Source: Acanthaster planci (Eukaryota; Echinodermata; Asteroidea; Valvatida; Acanthasteridae). From it: 64,000 nt of DNA. The DNA lies in NCBI RefSeq assembly GCF_001949145.1, contig NW_019091455.1, positions 423,017-487,016 on the forward strand. Direction: 5' to 3'. Below are positions 39,101 to 50,195 of this stretch, piece after piece; position 1 is the stretch's first letter; every line of letters starts with the position of its first letter. The notes beneath the pieces were generated by a model. That model ran no database searches and had not been told where the DNA came from. It saw only the letters and a list, made by a program, of their open reading frames with translations. The position numbers were made by a program, and so were the translations under genes.

Positions 39101-39674
39101 CTACGTTGAGGTCACATGTCAATCATAAGTCAAATCTCATGCAACTAAGGTCTGAGGACTGGCTTGGTAACAAGTCATTATAGTCCCCTGCGACTTGACT
39201 TTAGATGATTCAGGATGTGTCCTGCAGTGACATCATTATGCAACCCTTACCGTCATCGCAGGCATGCAACTTTTCCTCGGATCATCCGATTTCCTTTTTT
39301 ATCACTTCACACTCTTTCCATTGAAAATTGAAACATCGTGTACAAAGTCAGGTCAGGAAAGATTGGAATTTTTTGTCCAAGTTGCGTACGTTCAGGTCAA
39401 GGTATTCTTCCGAGCACACCAACCGAAATGTTGATTTTACACCTCAAGCTCTCATCCCAATCACTGCACCTTTTACAGCACCGTGTATCCACAAATGATT
39501 TCCTAGTCCTTCTGTTACCGTTTATATCACTGGCATGTGTCTGTCGTCATTCCATCACAGGAGAACAGCATTCATGGTTTCCACGTCGGAGAACACCTTG
39601 ACTACATGCAGGGCCTTGCTAAGAAGTATCGAAGCACTGTCTTACCGGACATGAGCAACCTCAGCCTACCCTGA
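30142..39674 (+). CDS. TBC1D32: TBC1D32 / broad-minded, 3' part with TBC-like C-terminus
   Basis: Exons: 30142-30252 (5' end lost in the gap), 30681-30761, 31483-31570, 32488-32606, 32875-32994, 33238-33326, 34136-34240, 34754-34965, 36003-36137, 36613-36832, 37131-37252, 37403-37575, 38118-38258, 38748-38936, 39561-39674 (TGA). From 30681 to the stop the lengths sum to 1908 nt, a whole number of codons. Landmarks shared with human broad-minded are [35 protein letters not shown]-like [33 protein letters not shown] and [10 protein letters not shown]. The last exons form a TBC (Rab-GAP) fold that in this family lacks the arginine and glutamine fingers, so GAP activity is not expected. The exon at 30142 begins with a Gly/Lys-rich linker not obvious in the human protein. 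A possible extra exon at 36383 is listed separately. A poly(A) signal lies at 40056. Confidence 0.92.
31660..31835. mobile_element. 176 bp hairpin MITE, copy 1
   Basis: Ends aatatgggcgattcac and gtgaatcgcccgtatt are inverted copies. The arms extend about 75-80 bp each through caccaagagtttgcaacgcg and ttggccaat. The copy at 51256-51431 has the same length and arms. It lies in a TBC1D32 intron about 90 bp after a splice donor. Confidence 0.9.
31897..32135. repeat. TIR element of about 239 bp
   Basis: The left end ggtcatttgggagacatt and right end aatgtctcccaagtgacc are inverted with one mismatch. The interior repeats cattaggg and is AT-rich. It follows the 176 bp MITE after only about 60 bp. 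Confidence 0.65.
33480..33650. repeat. 10/20 bp minisatellite in a TBC1D32 intron
   Basis: About 16 imperfect units of the type gtctggtctt-gtgtctggtcttgtg. The opposite-strand word agaccagcacaagac occurs just before at 33380-33405, so the region can fold back. Confidence 0.85.
34262..34620 (-). mobile_element. tRNA-derived SINE, minus strand
   Basis: On the minus strand a tRNA-like head contains an A-box-like ggttggcgatgtagttc near 34590-34610 and a perfect B box GGTTCGATTCC within 34548-34560. The body, with gggctttcagtccctacctg, continues to lower coordinates and the tail is an AT-rich stretch near 34265-34290. It sits in a TBC1D32 intron in antisense orientation. The exact ends are uncertain. 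Confidence 0.75.
35066..35260. repeat. 21 bp minisatellite after a TBC1D32 exon
   Basis: Seven or more units of aagccatcacaaaccagtccc, with some deletions, starting about 100 bp past the donor at 34965. Because 21 is a multiple of three, the array opens repetitive frames (PSQTSPK type) that are not coding. Degenerate tcacaagtc words follow to 35290. Confidence 0.9.
35469..35653. repeat. Dispersed repeat, copy 2 (pair with 7299-7480)
   Basis: Begins attaaccacttcctgctggg, contains ggactgtctggtggcc and ctgacagacaaa, and ends tattgatgcccga, parallel to 7299-7480 in another gene. Confidence 0.65.
36383..36426 (+). other. Possible alternative cassette exon of TBC1D32
   Basis: Bounded by gattttgcag and gtatgc and encoding [14 protein letters not shown] if joined in frame to 36003-36137. 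It can join the next exon only if that exon starts at 36600 (acceptor caatcttag) rather than 36613. The sum 44+13 keeps the frame. Without it, 36137 joins 36613 directly in frame. Human broad-minded has no clear counterpart, so it may be optional or spurious. Confidence 0.35.
39013..39140. repeat. Degenerate short tandem repeat, last TBC1D32 intron
   Basis: Irregular units such as gtcaaccacaag, gtcagtcacaag, ccaatcacagg, ccatcacaagtcag. Related in motif to the array at 35066-35290. Confidence 0.5.
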
Positions 39675-40055
39675 CCTCGTATGACCTCCTGACGTGCCGA
39701 CGGTGTTGACAAACTTGAGCTGGCAGGGAATTTGGTGTTTGGACTCGGTGCAGATGTCATCCAAAGATGCAGGGAGATACCACAAAATGATTACGGCCAT
39801 TTCTCTCCCGGTCAATTTTGTTTAAGTTTGAACGAGAAAGAACAGTCTGAGCTCTGTGTTTGGATGTATCCCTCATTTCGGCACCCCGATGGAAATGGAC
39901 ATTATGTGAGTTTATTCATATGTTTACATAAAACACTTTGCAATGCTCTGTTGAAGTCTTGCCTTGCGGTTTTGTTAGGTTGGGTCCCATTTTAGTGACC
40001 CATGTGGTTTGAATGCCATTGGCAGCGTGGATGTTACGCCCGGGTGCCAACATAT

Positions 40056-40061
40056 AATAAA
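40056..40061 (+). promoter_or_regulatory. Candidate TBC1D32 poly(A) signal AATAAA
   Basis: First canonical AATAAA after the stop at 39674, about 380 bases downstream, followed by gttttgaac and a GT-containing stretch. No transcript end is available. Confidence 0.45.
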
Positions 40062-41082
40062 GGTTTTGAACAGCTCGTGCGCTCTTGGTGCCACATGCAC
40101 GGTGCGTCTCCCATCGGACACTAATGCTCAGTAACAAAACGCCTTCTTTTGTGACAGCACCGAGGCAATAATCCTTAGTTGGGGCATTATATTCAAGTCA
40201 GTGGCACATTACACTGCATGCGACACGTAAGAAAACCGTACTAGTGTTATGTGTGTGGCACGTGCCTTATGCAAATATTACAGAGTTCATGAAAGTGCTC
40301 AGAAACAGGGATGTAAGATTTCATAAAAGATCGGTAATTTTATATTATTTGTAGTTGCCTCGTATGTTGGAGTACAAAGTAAATTATAGGAGAGCATTTA
40401 GGATTGTATTTTTACCTTCTTCTATTATTTGACAATATTTTCCACCCGCCAGCATCTAGATTCATGGTGTTGTCTCTGTTAATCTATAAAGTGATCAATA
40501 TTTTACTGAAGCCTTTAGGTTTACTTAGGTTAACTGTTTGGTGAAGAGTTTTAATAGCAAACTGAAAATGTTCTAGATTTCTGTGTGTTTGTTAAAATTG
40601 TACAATTTTTAATGTCATAGAATACATTTCAAGTGATATGTTGATTTGGTGCCTTCTACAGAGACGCATCCAACTTTATACGTGTAGATATTCCTGTTTG
40701 TACATATGTGCAATATGTATATGTGATAAACAGACAACAGCTGGTTTGTGTGTCACATAATGCTCTGTGAAATTCTTTCAAGTAAGTTGAGTGCTTTTGT
40801 TAATGTGAGATCGGAATATGAAAAGTTATAACAAATCAAAAGAGTCGAACCTGGGGAAAGTGAGTTGTGAATGATATTGGAATTGGGACGTCATAGGGTT
40901 ACTGGGCATGGAGTGCCCACAGTGGGATTATTACCAATGAATATCGGGGGTGGGATCAAAGGCGACGGGGGGGGGGGACATGAGGCAATTGCAACATTTT
41001 GCCCTCATTTTTTTAATTGAAGATACTAGCACTTGACATTCGGTACTGCTACCAATTACAGAATTTCCAATAAGTTGAATAT

Positions 41083-41207
41083 ACAGGGTTTGTGTGGCTG
41101 CCATGTTGCAGGCCAGTGCTTTGTTCGGCAGGGTATACATAAAGGAGGCTTCCGTGTCGAACAAAGGAACTTCCCAGCAAGATGGCTACCATGCAAAGCC
41201 TATGTAG
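41083..41207. repeat. Hairpin MITE, diverged copy of 50064-50190
   Basis: Left arm gggtttgtgtggctgccatg and right arm catggtagccatc-type complement (gatggctaccatgcaaagcc on the + strand) pair imperfectly. Internal words ttgcaggccagt, gtatacataaaggaggcttcc and gaacaaaggaac match the copy at 50064-50190. Confidence 0.75.
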
Positions 41208-42269
41208 GAGAAATTTTAAAAATCAGGAACTTTCACCTGCTCCCACATAAAGATCCTGGATACACAGGATGAGTTTCTAATTTTAGCTTTGAGAAATGTA
41301 ATGGAGGGGGAATTGTGAACATTGGTAGAGGCACAACTGTCCACAATTGTGAAAGACGGGTTGTTAGTCTCCGTAGCTGAAAAATGCCACCTTCCATAAG
41401 GTTCATCCTCTTAGGCAGTCACCAAAGACTCTTACAAGTAACAAAAACAGTCAAATTCATTTGATATTTTACTGTAAATATGAGTTTTATTATTCGCCCT
41501 TTAATTGCCAATTTGAAAAAAAAAATCATATTAAACATAGCATGGCAAATGCTACCTAAAGTTTGGTTGATTCTTGGCAGGTGGTGGCATATACAGAACG
41601 CAAGCTAGCAGGGTAAATTGAATTTGTAGGCCGTTTTCTATTTTTTTTTTCTTAGGAGAGGCACAGAGAGGGAAGTGTGCAAGGGTGGGAGGTGGGATAT
41701 ATGCAAAGCGTATTACGCCTCCATGCAGTACTGACTTCCAATTAAAGTATTCTCCTGCTTTTTACAAAACTCGTTTTGACAGGGAACTAGAGCAATACCC
41801 CTTTTAAACGTGCCAAGAATTTGAGAAATGTACAATTTGTTGGCCACATCATAACCTGTTAAGAAAGAAAAAAACTGATATAGCATGATGAAAAACTTAA
41901 TTTTTTTATTGATGAGAAAAAGGTAACTCTAAACAATTTTATTTCACCAGGAAGTTTTATTTCTTGTCATTCTTCGAGATAACGAGTCCAAAGACCACAT
42001 GTACTCTAAAGCACCGAGGGGCAAAAATATGCAATTGTACAATTGAGCTCTTGTATATATAGAGAACTGATCAAGACCCCAAATATTTTGTGGCATTTTC
42101 CGAATTACTTGGACAAACTCCGCCTCCACTGATTCTTCTTGTCAGTCTGATCATCGCTGCTATGAGTATGAAAGCATTTCTATCCAATTCATACATCCTG
42201 AACGTCACCATTTACAAGTAATTCACTAACTCATGGCCTCACTTCCAATGAGCTAATTTGGCATTTCAG

Positions 42270-42366
42270 AAAGGCAAGGTTATGTGGGAACGAATCGCGC
42301 ACGTGGGCCTGCGTAAGGCCGCTCTGATGGAGCAGATGTCACACGCGTGTCGGAATGACCTCTTAC
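42270..42366 (+). other. Isolated CpG-rich exon-like patch, unassigned
   Basis: After acceptor gcatttcag there is an open frame KGKVMWERIAHVGLRKAALM and more, ending at a possible donor tcttac|gtgttt. An internal gtaagg is also possible at 42313. It stands out as CpG-rich in an AT-rich region. The next exon-like piece (about 42661-42748, NRYYPLLPNRHL) does not join it in a consistent phase, so no gene model is offered. Confidence 0.2.
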
Positions 42367-43490
42367 GTGTTTCATTTTGGACAGGCAATGTTGACATACC
42401 GAGTTTGCTTGTCCTGCTTCTGTTTGAACAAAACTACTTTCAAAATAATACATTTTACATCCATACATTTGACTAAAATATTGAGTTGCTTGTAACTAAG
42501 TTCCAGAATTCCATCTGTCTGACATGATTAATTTAAAAATTATACAGGCGCTTGGCAAGATTTTCTTTTCATCATGATCTGCATTTCTATCCAGCCAAAA
42601 CTGGAGCCAATTTTAAAATCAGAAAATGAGAAAGAAATAAAACTTCATGTTTTTTTTCAGGAACCGTTATTACCCCTTGCTCCCAAACAGACATCTAAGA
42701 ACTATGAGTCTGTTTAGGGTCTGGCAAACACCTGTTCCTACAGACACGGTATGAATCTCAGGATTCAACTTGCAATGAATTGTTCAAGTCTCTTCCTTCA
42801 CGTGTTTGGTATATACAAAACAGGCTGGTGCTGTACTGAATTCACAACGTTTGATTTTCAGCACATCTGAGCGAGTCAAAATTAATGTCAGTTTTTGCAG
42901 ACAAAGCACAGTGTGTTCTAAATAAAGCACGAATTAAACTCTCTTTGAATTGAGCCATTAAACCTTTCACAGAGAGTGCAGTCTTAGGTCAACGTTTGCA
43001 ATTCGGTGAAAGAGGACTTAACAGCAACTGCAGACTCTACCAAAGCGTGTTGGTATGAATCTTGGCGGGGATTTATCCCTCTTTCAATCAAATGAGTAAA
43101 CATTCATTTGTTCAGGGCAAATGACAAGAGGCATCTTGGAAACTATTCTACAGAGAGCCAAATGCAAAAATCTGAATTTTGATCGCATTTTATCAGAGAC
43201 ACCGTCTCAGTTATTCCAAAGCGTATTGGCACATGCTCACGAGCTGAGAGGACTCATATGACACTTTATACCTTGCTATAATTAAGGTTCAGAAAAAACC
43301 CTCTCCATTTTGGCCGTTGTGTATCTCCTTGGCCGATTCTCCAAACCTTAGAAATGCACTCATAATACACATGAACATTTGTTATTCCTCTCCGTGAACT
43401 TTCTTGACGTCTTACACAGTTTGCACTCAATTTTTTTTTTGTTAAGCCCATTTATCTGCACTCTCGTCACCCATGCAGAGTGGCACAGAA

Positions 43491-46004
43491 TCAGTCTTCA
43501 GCCAGTTTCAGAACGTACCCAAGCGACGTCTGTAGCGTTGTCAAGCAGTAACCCTCCTCACCAAACAGGTATCTGACCGGACAGACAGAGAAAGAGAAAG
43601 GTGATATGTTTGTATTCTGTGGACGAGACAGCAAACACTATAGTCTGGTGTCGCCACTCCTGAATCCATTGTATAGTGAACAAAGCGGTCTAGTTTCGAT
43701 GTACTTCACACTTCAAGAGACACCAAGCCTCATGATCAAAAGACATGACTCGCACCCTGCTTGTGAATTTGGAAGCTTCTGGGTTTATTGTCAACGGCAA
43801 CACCTTGCCATCAAATAACACTAACTGAATAGTGACATCTTGTGGCTGCCTGCATTCTTCGTCACACAGTGCTACTGCTGTCAACACCACACCTGCAGCG
43901 ACAGAGCTGGCATCGTCATGAACAGCCTTGAAGGACAACTTGTCTTTCAAGGCTCCTCATTCTGATACTTGTCACAAGTATTCGTTGTCCTGGCTGCACT
44001 CAAATTGTTAATCCAACCGTCTCCGACAGATCAAAGGATTCGGTTCTCACCCCTCATGGATGAACTCCTCCATGATGCTGCACTCTGACACTATGTGAGG
44101 AAGAGCCGATTTGATGACAACAAAACTCAGGATGGGCAACAGGTCATCGCAGCCTCTGTAAATACAAAAGGCATACAGATGTAAGACACCTCATCTTGCA
44201 CTAAAATCTTAGTATTTTTGTTATCAATAAACTAAAAGGACAAACAATAGCAGACACCTGTTCCTCCCCTTCGCCTTGGCCCAAGCTGGGATCTTTCCCC
44301 GATTACAAATCTGCAAATACAGCTTCGACAAAGCTTCGACAGCTGCCCCATTACGCTTTCACAAAACACCACCAGACATTTCTGACCGCATCGTCTTTAC
44401 CGGGTAAATGCACTACTTTTTCTAGAGAAGAAACACCAAAAATATTCAGTGAAGGTACTGTTGTGATAAAAATGACTTTTCCAGTATCGTTTTCCTTTAA
44501 TAATTGTTTTTCTCCTAAATTACTAAAAATAATTCAAGATAAAACGGTTTGCTCAATAAAAAAGGCATGCACTTTCGGAAAGTCTGTGATTGGTCATTAC
44601 AAAACTATATTGTGGGGCAAACTGTGAAAATCACAGGCAGTCTATCTTCCAAATAATCTTTCTCATAATTCAGTCTTACAAATGTGAAAGAAAAACGTAC
44701 ACAGCATTCTCAGTGTTTTCCCTCGATGTGCCCTGGGCTTCGTAGTAGTCACCAACACAGGTAATGATCGCCCGAGAGGCTTTAACTGAAAAAAAAACCA
44801 AAGAAATGAAAAAAAAACCAGTCTAGAATAGTTATAGGAATTACATGTAGAATGCAGCACGTACAGGAATACCAACAGAAAGTGTACTCAAAATGTCAAA
44901 CGATTTGAAATAGGATCTTGGCTCCGGTCTGTGTCCAAAGCCGTTTGAAATCAAATACATTTCTTACAAATGATGCCAGCCCATGTGCAAAATCACTTAT
45001 TTCCTGATCATTCAAAAAACACAATCAACACAGTTTAGTCCAATGTAAATATTGTACATGTACACTGTAGGTTAGATTCCTCCACATATCACCTTTTCAT
45101 TTGGGACACTTGAGGATGCCCCAAAGGATACACCTGCTCATCAATTGCTTTTTACAACTCACCTATGCACTCCAGTTTCTCCAGTGGACTGAAGTAACCA
45201 GTGATCCTCCTCAGTTCTTCCACGGCCAGTTGGTACGGGTACCGGTCACCTTCATGTGGGGCGCCATCGTCGTCTTCCGATGTCAGGCACAGTTTCTTGA
45301 TGATGCCGATGTTCTCCGGCAGGGCGTGCTGGTACTTGGTCATGGCCGTCGCGGCCGAGATCTCTTTCCTCAAGTTGGCTCGTCTGGAAGAGGGGGACAC
45401 CAATTTTAACAATGGCTTTGCAGACTAAGTCAAAGAGAAGCATTATGAGCAATATTTCTCTGATTATAGTTTTAGGTATGTCAAAATCAATTTAAACCTG
45501 TCTAATCACCCAATTTCCATTTGAGTGAACAGTGCTCTTTCAGTATTATTCCCCATATACCACATGGGTCATGCTATAAATTTGGGGTCCGAAAGCACTA
45601 AGCAATCCAGCAGTGTTTCTTGAACAGTGTTTTTCTGCAACCATGTTGGAATGAGGTTGGTTCCCAATTTCTGCATTCAATTACCAGTAGCTGAATTTTT
45701 CCAGAGAACTCCCGCTGTTTCCCTCTTCACACTTCAAGTCATGATTCTTCCAAAAAATTTTTAAAATTCCACATTTTCCAAGATTCCTTCAGAGAACCTA
45801 AACGTGATTTCTTCTTTGACGGAATATTTTCAGGCTACATGAAGGGGAAGGGCAGGGGGGGTAGTACTAATTACCTGAAGAGTGTGAGTAGGGGTCGCCA
45901 TATGAGATGGAAGAAGTGTTTCTCAATGACAGCGATGCATTGCTCCTTGGCCACGGCGGAGTCTAACTCCTCGTATATTGCCACTAGAAGACCCTGTAGC
46001 CTGT
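43491..46004 (-). CDS. VPS9D1: VPS9D1, C-terminal exons with VPS9 domain
   Basis: Minus-strand exons: 45875-46004, 45163-45383, 44701-44785, 44051-44155, 43491-43572 (TGA). All borders are AG/GT and phases join. They encode the conserved helix [18 protein letters not shown], the block [20 protein letters not shown], the VPS9 core [20 protein letters not shown], then IMEEFIHEG and [23 protein letters not shown]9 domains catalyse nucleotide exchange on Rab5-class GTPases at early endosomes. The Asp and Pro of DDLLP and the Tyr and Thr of GYCLTTL, which correspond to the catalytic surface of the Rabex-5 type, are all present, so activity is plausible. The protein ends KLAED. The match to human VPS9D1, from memory, is colinear over all five exons. 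Confidence 0.93.
43925..43953. repeat. 29 bp near-palindrome in the last VPS9D1 intron
   Basis: gccttgaaggacaact followed by tgtctttcaaggc is self-complementary with few mismatches. It can form a short hairpin. No partner elsewhere was seen. Confidence 0.5.
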
Positions 46005-46607
46005 CTAGAAACCACACAGGCCGGCTAGATTTGAATCTTATGAACTTGGGAGTTTTAGCGTGACTTCATAAACAGGTGTTACATATTTAAAACTGACATT
46101 AACAAATGTTCCCTTGTCAAGCAAGCATGAAGGAAAAAAACATTGCTATAACACAGACAGCTCTCACTGTGGCGAGGACGCAGGGACCAGTCATGAGTAT
46201 TGTGTTTTTAACCTTACTAATAATACAAAAGGATTGGAAAATGACTTTAAATCCAAAGTCCCTGTACGACCAGCCTTGGACAAGCCAAGAATAATTAATG
46301 GGATTTCATATTTGTGAATAATGAGGGGTAGTCTTTTTAAATTTGACACAATCAAGACAACAGAGTCTCCATCTCCAATCTTGGCAATGTTTCTGGCCTC
46401 AAAACGCACATGTACTAAAAGCCTTCAATATCCACACCAACTGAGTAGACTCCCATCCTTGGCTTCACGGTTCAATATTTGTTCCTATTTTACCCACTCA
46501 ACCCACCTAATACATGTAGGTGCAAAAGACCAAGTCAGAGATGAAAACAAGATTTCAGACGGAGTCTATGGTGTGACACTGACCAGGATTTGACAAATCA
46601 ATCTTAC

Positions 46608-47753
46608 CCAGGTAGGACTGGATATCCTTGGAGATGTGTTTGAGATGCCTCTGCAAGGCATCCTCTTGAAGCTTGGCAATCTTTTCTTGCTCCTCCATCT
46701 CCTTGCCAGACTGCTTTGCCTCTCCTGCTTCTTCACTCTCGTTATCTCCTCCCTGTCCTTTGGCGTCCTGCTCTGGAGCATCTTCAGTGGCAGCGCTTTC
46801 AGGCACGTCGTCTTCGTCTTTCTTTACATCTTCACCATCTCCGGCACTCTTCTTGGCTTGCTCTAAGTTACTAGGTGCACTCTCCTCTGCATCGTGTCCT
46901 GAATCGGGTCCGTTATCGTTTTTCTCCATTTCTCCAAGGATGCCGTTGCTTTCTCCGTCACCTCCTTCATGAGCTGACGGGGGTATTGTTTTTTGGCCAC
47001 CCTCTGAATTTCCATCAGCATCTTGAGTCTCACCTGGAATCTCTCCGGGGTCACTGTCTCCATTCAAGGGGGCCATTCCATCTGCCGTGTCCTGTTCAAT
47101 CTGTGTTTCCAAGTGCTGTCTCAGCTCCTCCCCTTCTGCTAGCGCTTCTTGGAGATCCTCCTGGACCTCTGTGCTGATTGTCTTCATCCGCCCGATGACA
47201 TCATCCTCTTCTCCAATCTCCTCTTCATCAATCTCCACAGCAGGGATTTCAGCTTCTCCTTCATTGGACATGCTGCTCCCATGTCCTTCCAACCGATCAC
47301 CACTTTCATCAACAGAGGGCTCACGTTCGTCAACAGCAGCCTCTCCAGGTCTTCCCGCATCGTTGCGCCTATCTTTGTCCCCGTGGTGACTGATCTGTGA
47401 AGCATCCTGGTTGTCACACAGCTCAGCGTCGACAGACACCTGGCTCTTGACAGAGGCGCTGTCCGAGTTCACCGACGTCCCTCCACCTCCCCCAACCTCT
47501 TCTGACTCCGTCCCAATCCCATCCTCCAAGGTGTTGTCGCCTTCGCTCAGCTCATCCCACAAGTCGTCTTCCTCGTCTTCGTCCAGAGAGGAAGATGAGG
47601 CCAGCATGTCCCCATACAGGGATTCCCTCTTCTCGTCATCGCTGGAGTTCCTCAGGGCGTGTAAGCGTCGCATCAAGTCCTCGTCCAGACTTTTGTCCAT
47701 CAAGTCTCCCGGGGTCGCAAAGCCATCAGGGGGAATGACTTTCCTCTTGGAGC
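46608..47753 (-). CDS. VPS9D1: VPS9D1, large acidic exon (382 codons)
   Basis: A single 1146 nt exon with acceptor atcgacag before 47753 and donor G|gtaaga at 46608. It opens GSKRKVIPPDGFATPGDLMD, then a motif SLDEDLMRRLHALRNSSDDE, then SSSSLDEDEEDDLWDELSEG. The middle is almost entirely Asp, Glu, Ser, Gly and Asn. It ends with a predicted helical part (KTISTEVQEDLQEALAEGEE is internal; RHLKHISKDIQSYL is at the end) that leads into the conserved helix of the next exon. The vertebrate protein has a Pro/Ser-rich linker of perhaps 130 residues here, so the invertebrate linker is much longer and acidic. It is probably disordered. The exon joins both neighbours in frame (LQLA-GSKRK and SYL-DRLQ), so it belongs to this gene. 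Confidence 0.9.
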
Positions 47754-48608
47754 CTGTCGATTCAAAAGTGGAACAAAAATCTCAACTAGAGAGGTACAGA
47801 AAGGTACTGTCTGTGGGTGAATCATGGAAGCAATCCACTTCAGGAGAAAGTTTTAGTTCTGGGAGGAGCAGGTGGCAGTGAGAAAAGGTCTCAATGTTTC
47901 AAACAGTGTACTTTGTTCGTCTTCAGGAAATTACTAGACTGGCATGAATACGGCTGGTCATGCGGTTGCTTGAGTTATTCGTCATAAATGCTGCACTCTT
48001 GGCAGAAATCTCCAACCATGCTACATTGTAGTTTTCTATTTCTCATCGGCATACCCTGTGTTGTGTACTGTCTTGAGCATCCTGCGATGCTCTTCAAATC
48101 TCTGTTCATTTCACGGGTTCTGATATTAGTTGTCTGAAAAGTAAAGACGTGGATGACATGCAAGACACAGTATTGGCAGATGTACAAATGCATGCCTGCC
48201 TGTTCAACAGCTTTTTTTAACTCAGTGCCTGGGCTTCATGCAGGTCACTGTCACACGGGGGGGGGGGGCTTTTATGACACATCAGTGACATCATCGACCC
48301 CCTAAGGCTGTCAACTGTCTGGGGCTTGGGTCGATGACATCACTCGCTGACACCATGCCAAGTTGTGTCAGACAGTACCACTGGTGGGATTAGGTGTGTG
48401 GTCATTGCCCCGAACATGGTTACAGGATAAAAAATGCAACATCACTGAAATGGAATCAGTAAAGGGGTCGATAACAGCTATAAGTATGATGTCTGTTTAT
48501 GTCTCACATGATGAAAATATTCTGAGTACAACCAAGGTTAATATCTAAATCCAAAATGTTATGCTTGAGCTCTTTCCAAAATGACACTGAACGTCTCCAA
48601 CTGTATGG

Positions 48609-49165
48609 NNNNNNNNNNNNNNNNNNNNNNNNNNNNNNNNNNNNNNNNNNNNNNNNNNNNNNNNNNNNNNNNNNNNNNNNNNNNNNNNNNNNNNNNNNNN
48701 NNNNNNNNNNNNNNNNNNNNNNNNNNNNNNNNNNNNNNNNNNNNNNNNNNNNNNNNNNNNNNNNNNNNNNNNNNNNNNNNNNNNNNNNNNNNNNNNNNNN
48801 NNNNNNNNNNNNNNNNNNNNNNNNNNNNNNNNNNNNNNNNNNNNNNNNNNNNNNNNNNNNNNNNNNNNNNNNNNNNNNNNNNNNNNNNNNNNNNNNNNNN
48901 NNNNNNNNNNNNNNNNNNNNNNNNNNNNNNNNNNNNNNNNNNNNNNNNNNNNNNNNNNNNNNNNNNNNNNNNNNNNNNNNNNNNNNNNNNNNNNNNNNNN
49001 NNNNNNNNNNNNNNNNNNNNNNNNNNNNNNNNNNNNNNNNNNNNNNNNNNNNNNNNNNNNNNNNNNNNNNNNNNNNNNNNNNNNNNNNNNNNNNNNNNNN
49101 NNNNNNNNNNNNNNNNNNNNNNNNNNNNNNNNNNNNNNNNNNNNNNNNNNNNNNNNNNNNNNNNN
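48609..49165. other. Assembly gap (557 n) in a VPS9D1 intron
   Basis: Run of n between the acidic exon and the exon at 50196. Both neighbouring exons join in frame, so no coding sequence need be missing. Confidence 0.99.
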
Positions 49166-50063
49166 TAATCACTGTTGGGCAAGAAGCCAATGTTGAGGTT
49201 ATTGGGCTTAAATTGTCGCCGTTTCACGACGAGCCACACATGCGGATTTTGAAGAAAAACTGGTTTTGGAGAAATCGCCCGAGAAGCTTCTCCTCTTTCA
49301 TAACTGCAAAAATACCAATATGGAACAAATTTATGCAGTAGGAAAACCTCAACTGACCCTTTGAGAGATAAACTTTGGCCTGAACCAAGTAATTTAAATG
49401 AACACAGTGGTTAATTAGCCGAAATCAATTAGTAAAGATGCCTGTCCGTCCGTGAAATCAAAATCCATGTTCTTCTACTTATTGGCCCTTCTGTGCAATG
49501 TATTTTTCCATAGGGAGTGGGCACATGTTTTCATGCGTGCGATTGTTACATTGTAACAAAAATGTGTGGCTCTTTATGAAAATGAAAATCTCACTTGACC
49601 TACATGTACTTTTTGGCCTTTCTGGTCAATATGTTTTGTACGTATACGAGAAGCAGTAAGATTTGTGTCTCTTCGTAAAAACTCAAAATGCAGTGATCAA
49701 GATTTTGGCCCCTAACTTCATGAATGTAATCAAAATTAAAAAATGCTACTTTCGACACGTGTGGCTCTAGCTCTTTATGAAAATGGCGACAGTTTATGTA
49801 CACTGAAAAAAATAGTGCAGAATGAAGCCTTATTCACTGACATTTAGGATCACTGAGAAGGCTCCCATTAACATTATGCACTGTTTGCAGAAATCACGGG
49901 GATGTTCTGTAGGGAAAAAAAATCCTTTTTGCTCCACTTGGCTTGACTTTGCCGCAAACAAGCAAAGTCAGAAGAAGTAGCAACTGAGAAATGCCAATAA
50001 ACCACCACCCCTGGCTCTCCTAAGAGCCTACACTGAGCTCTAACACGGCTGTGTAGAGATCCA

Positions 50064-50190
50064 ATAGAGGGTTTGCATGGCTGCCATCTTGCAGGCCAGA
50101 GTTTTTGTTCCATGAGGTATGCACAAAGGAGGTTTCCTTGTGAAACAAAAGAACTGCCTTCCAAGATGGCAGCCACGCAAACCCTCTATA
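50064..50190. mobile_element. Hairpin MITE abutting a VPS9D1 splice donor
   Basis: Arms gagggtttgcatggctgcca and tggcagccacgcaaaccctc are inverted copies flanked by TA on both sides, as in Tc1/mariner-type elements. The right end lies about six bases inside the intron from the exon boundary at 50196, so intron positions from about +7 derive from the element. A diverged copy is at 41083-41207. Confidence 0.9.
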
Positions 50191-50195
50191 CCCAC

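Larger units (their letters stand above)
39675..43490. other. 3' UTR and intergenic interval between TBC1D32 and VPS9D1
   Basis: The two genes end toward each other with 3.8 kb between stop codons. It holds the TBC1D32 poly(A) candidate (40056), a MITE copy (41083-41207) and an isolated exon-like patch (42270-42366). Tttatt words at about 41938 and 41957 could be VPS9D1 poly(A) signals on the minus strand, but nothing decides between them. Confidence 0.5.

Noticed and set aside
43690-43950. 86-codon minus frame between the last two VPS9D1 exons
   Set aside because: It does not contain the expected VPS9 C-terminal motif. The correct last exon is 43491-43572, which joins in phase.
46636-47881. 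Several + strand Ser/Pro-rich frames
   Set aside because: Antisense shadows of the acidic VPS9D1 exon.
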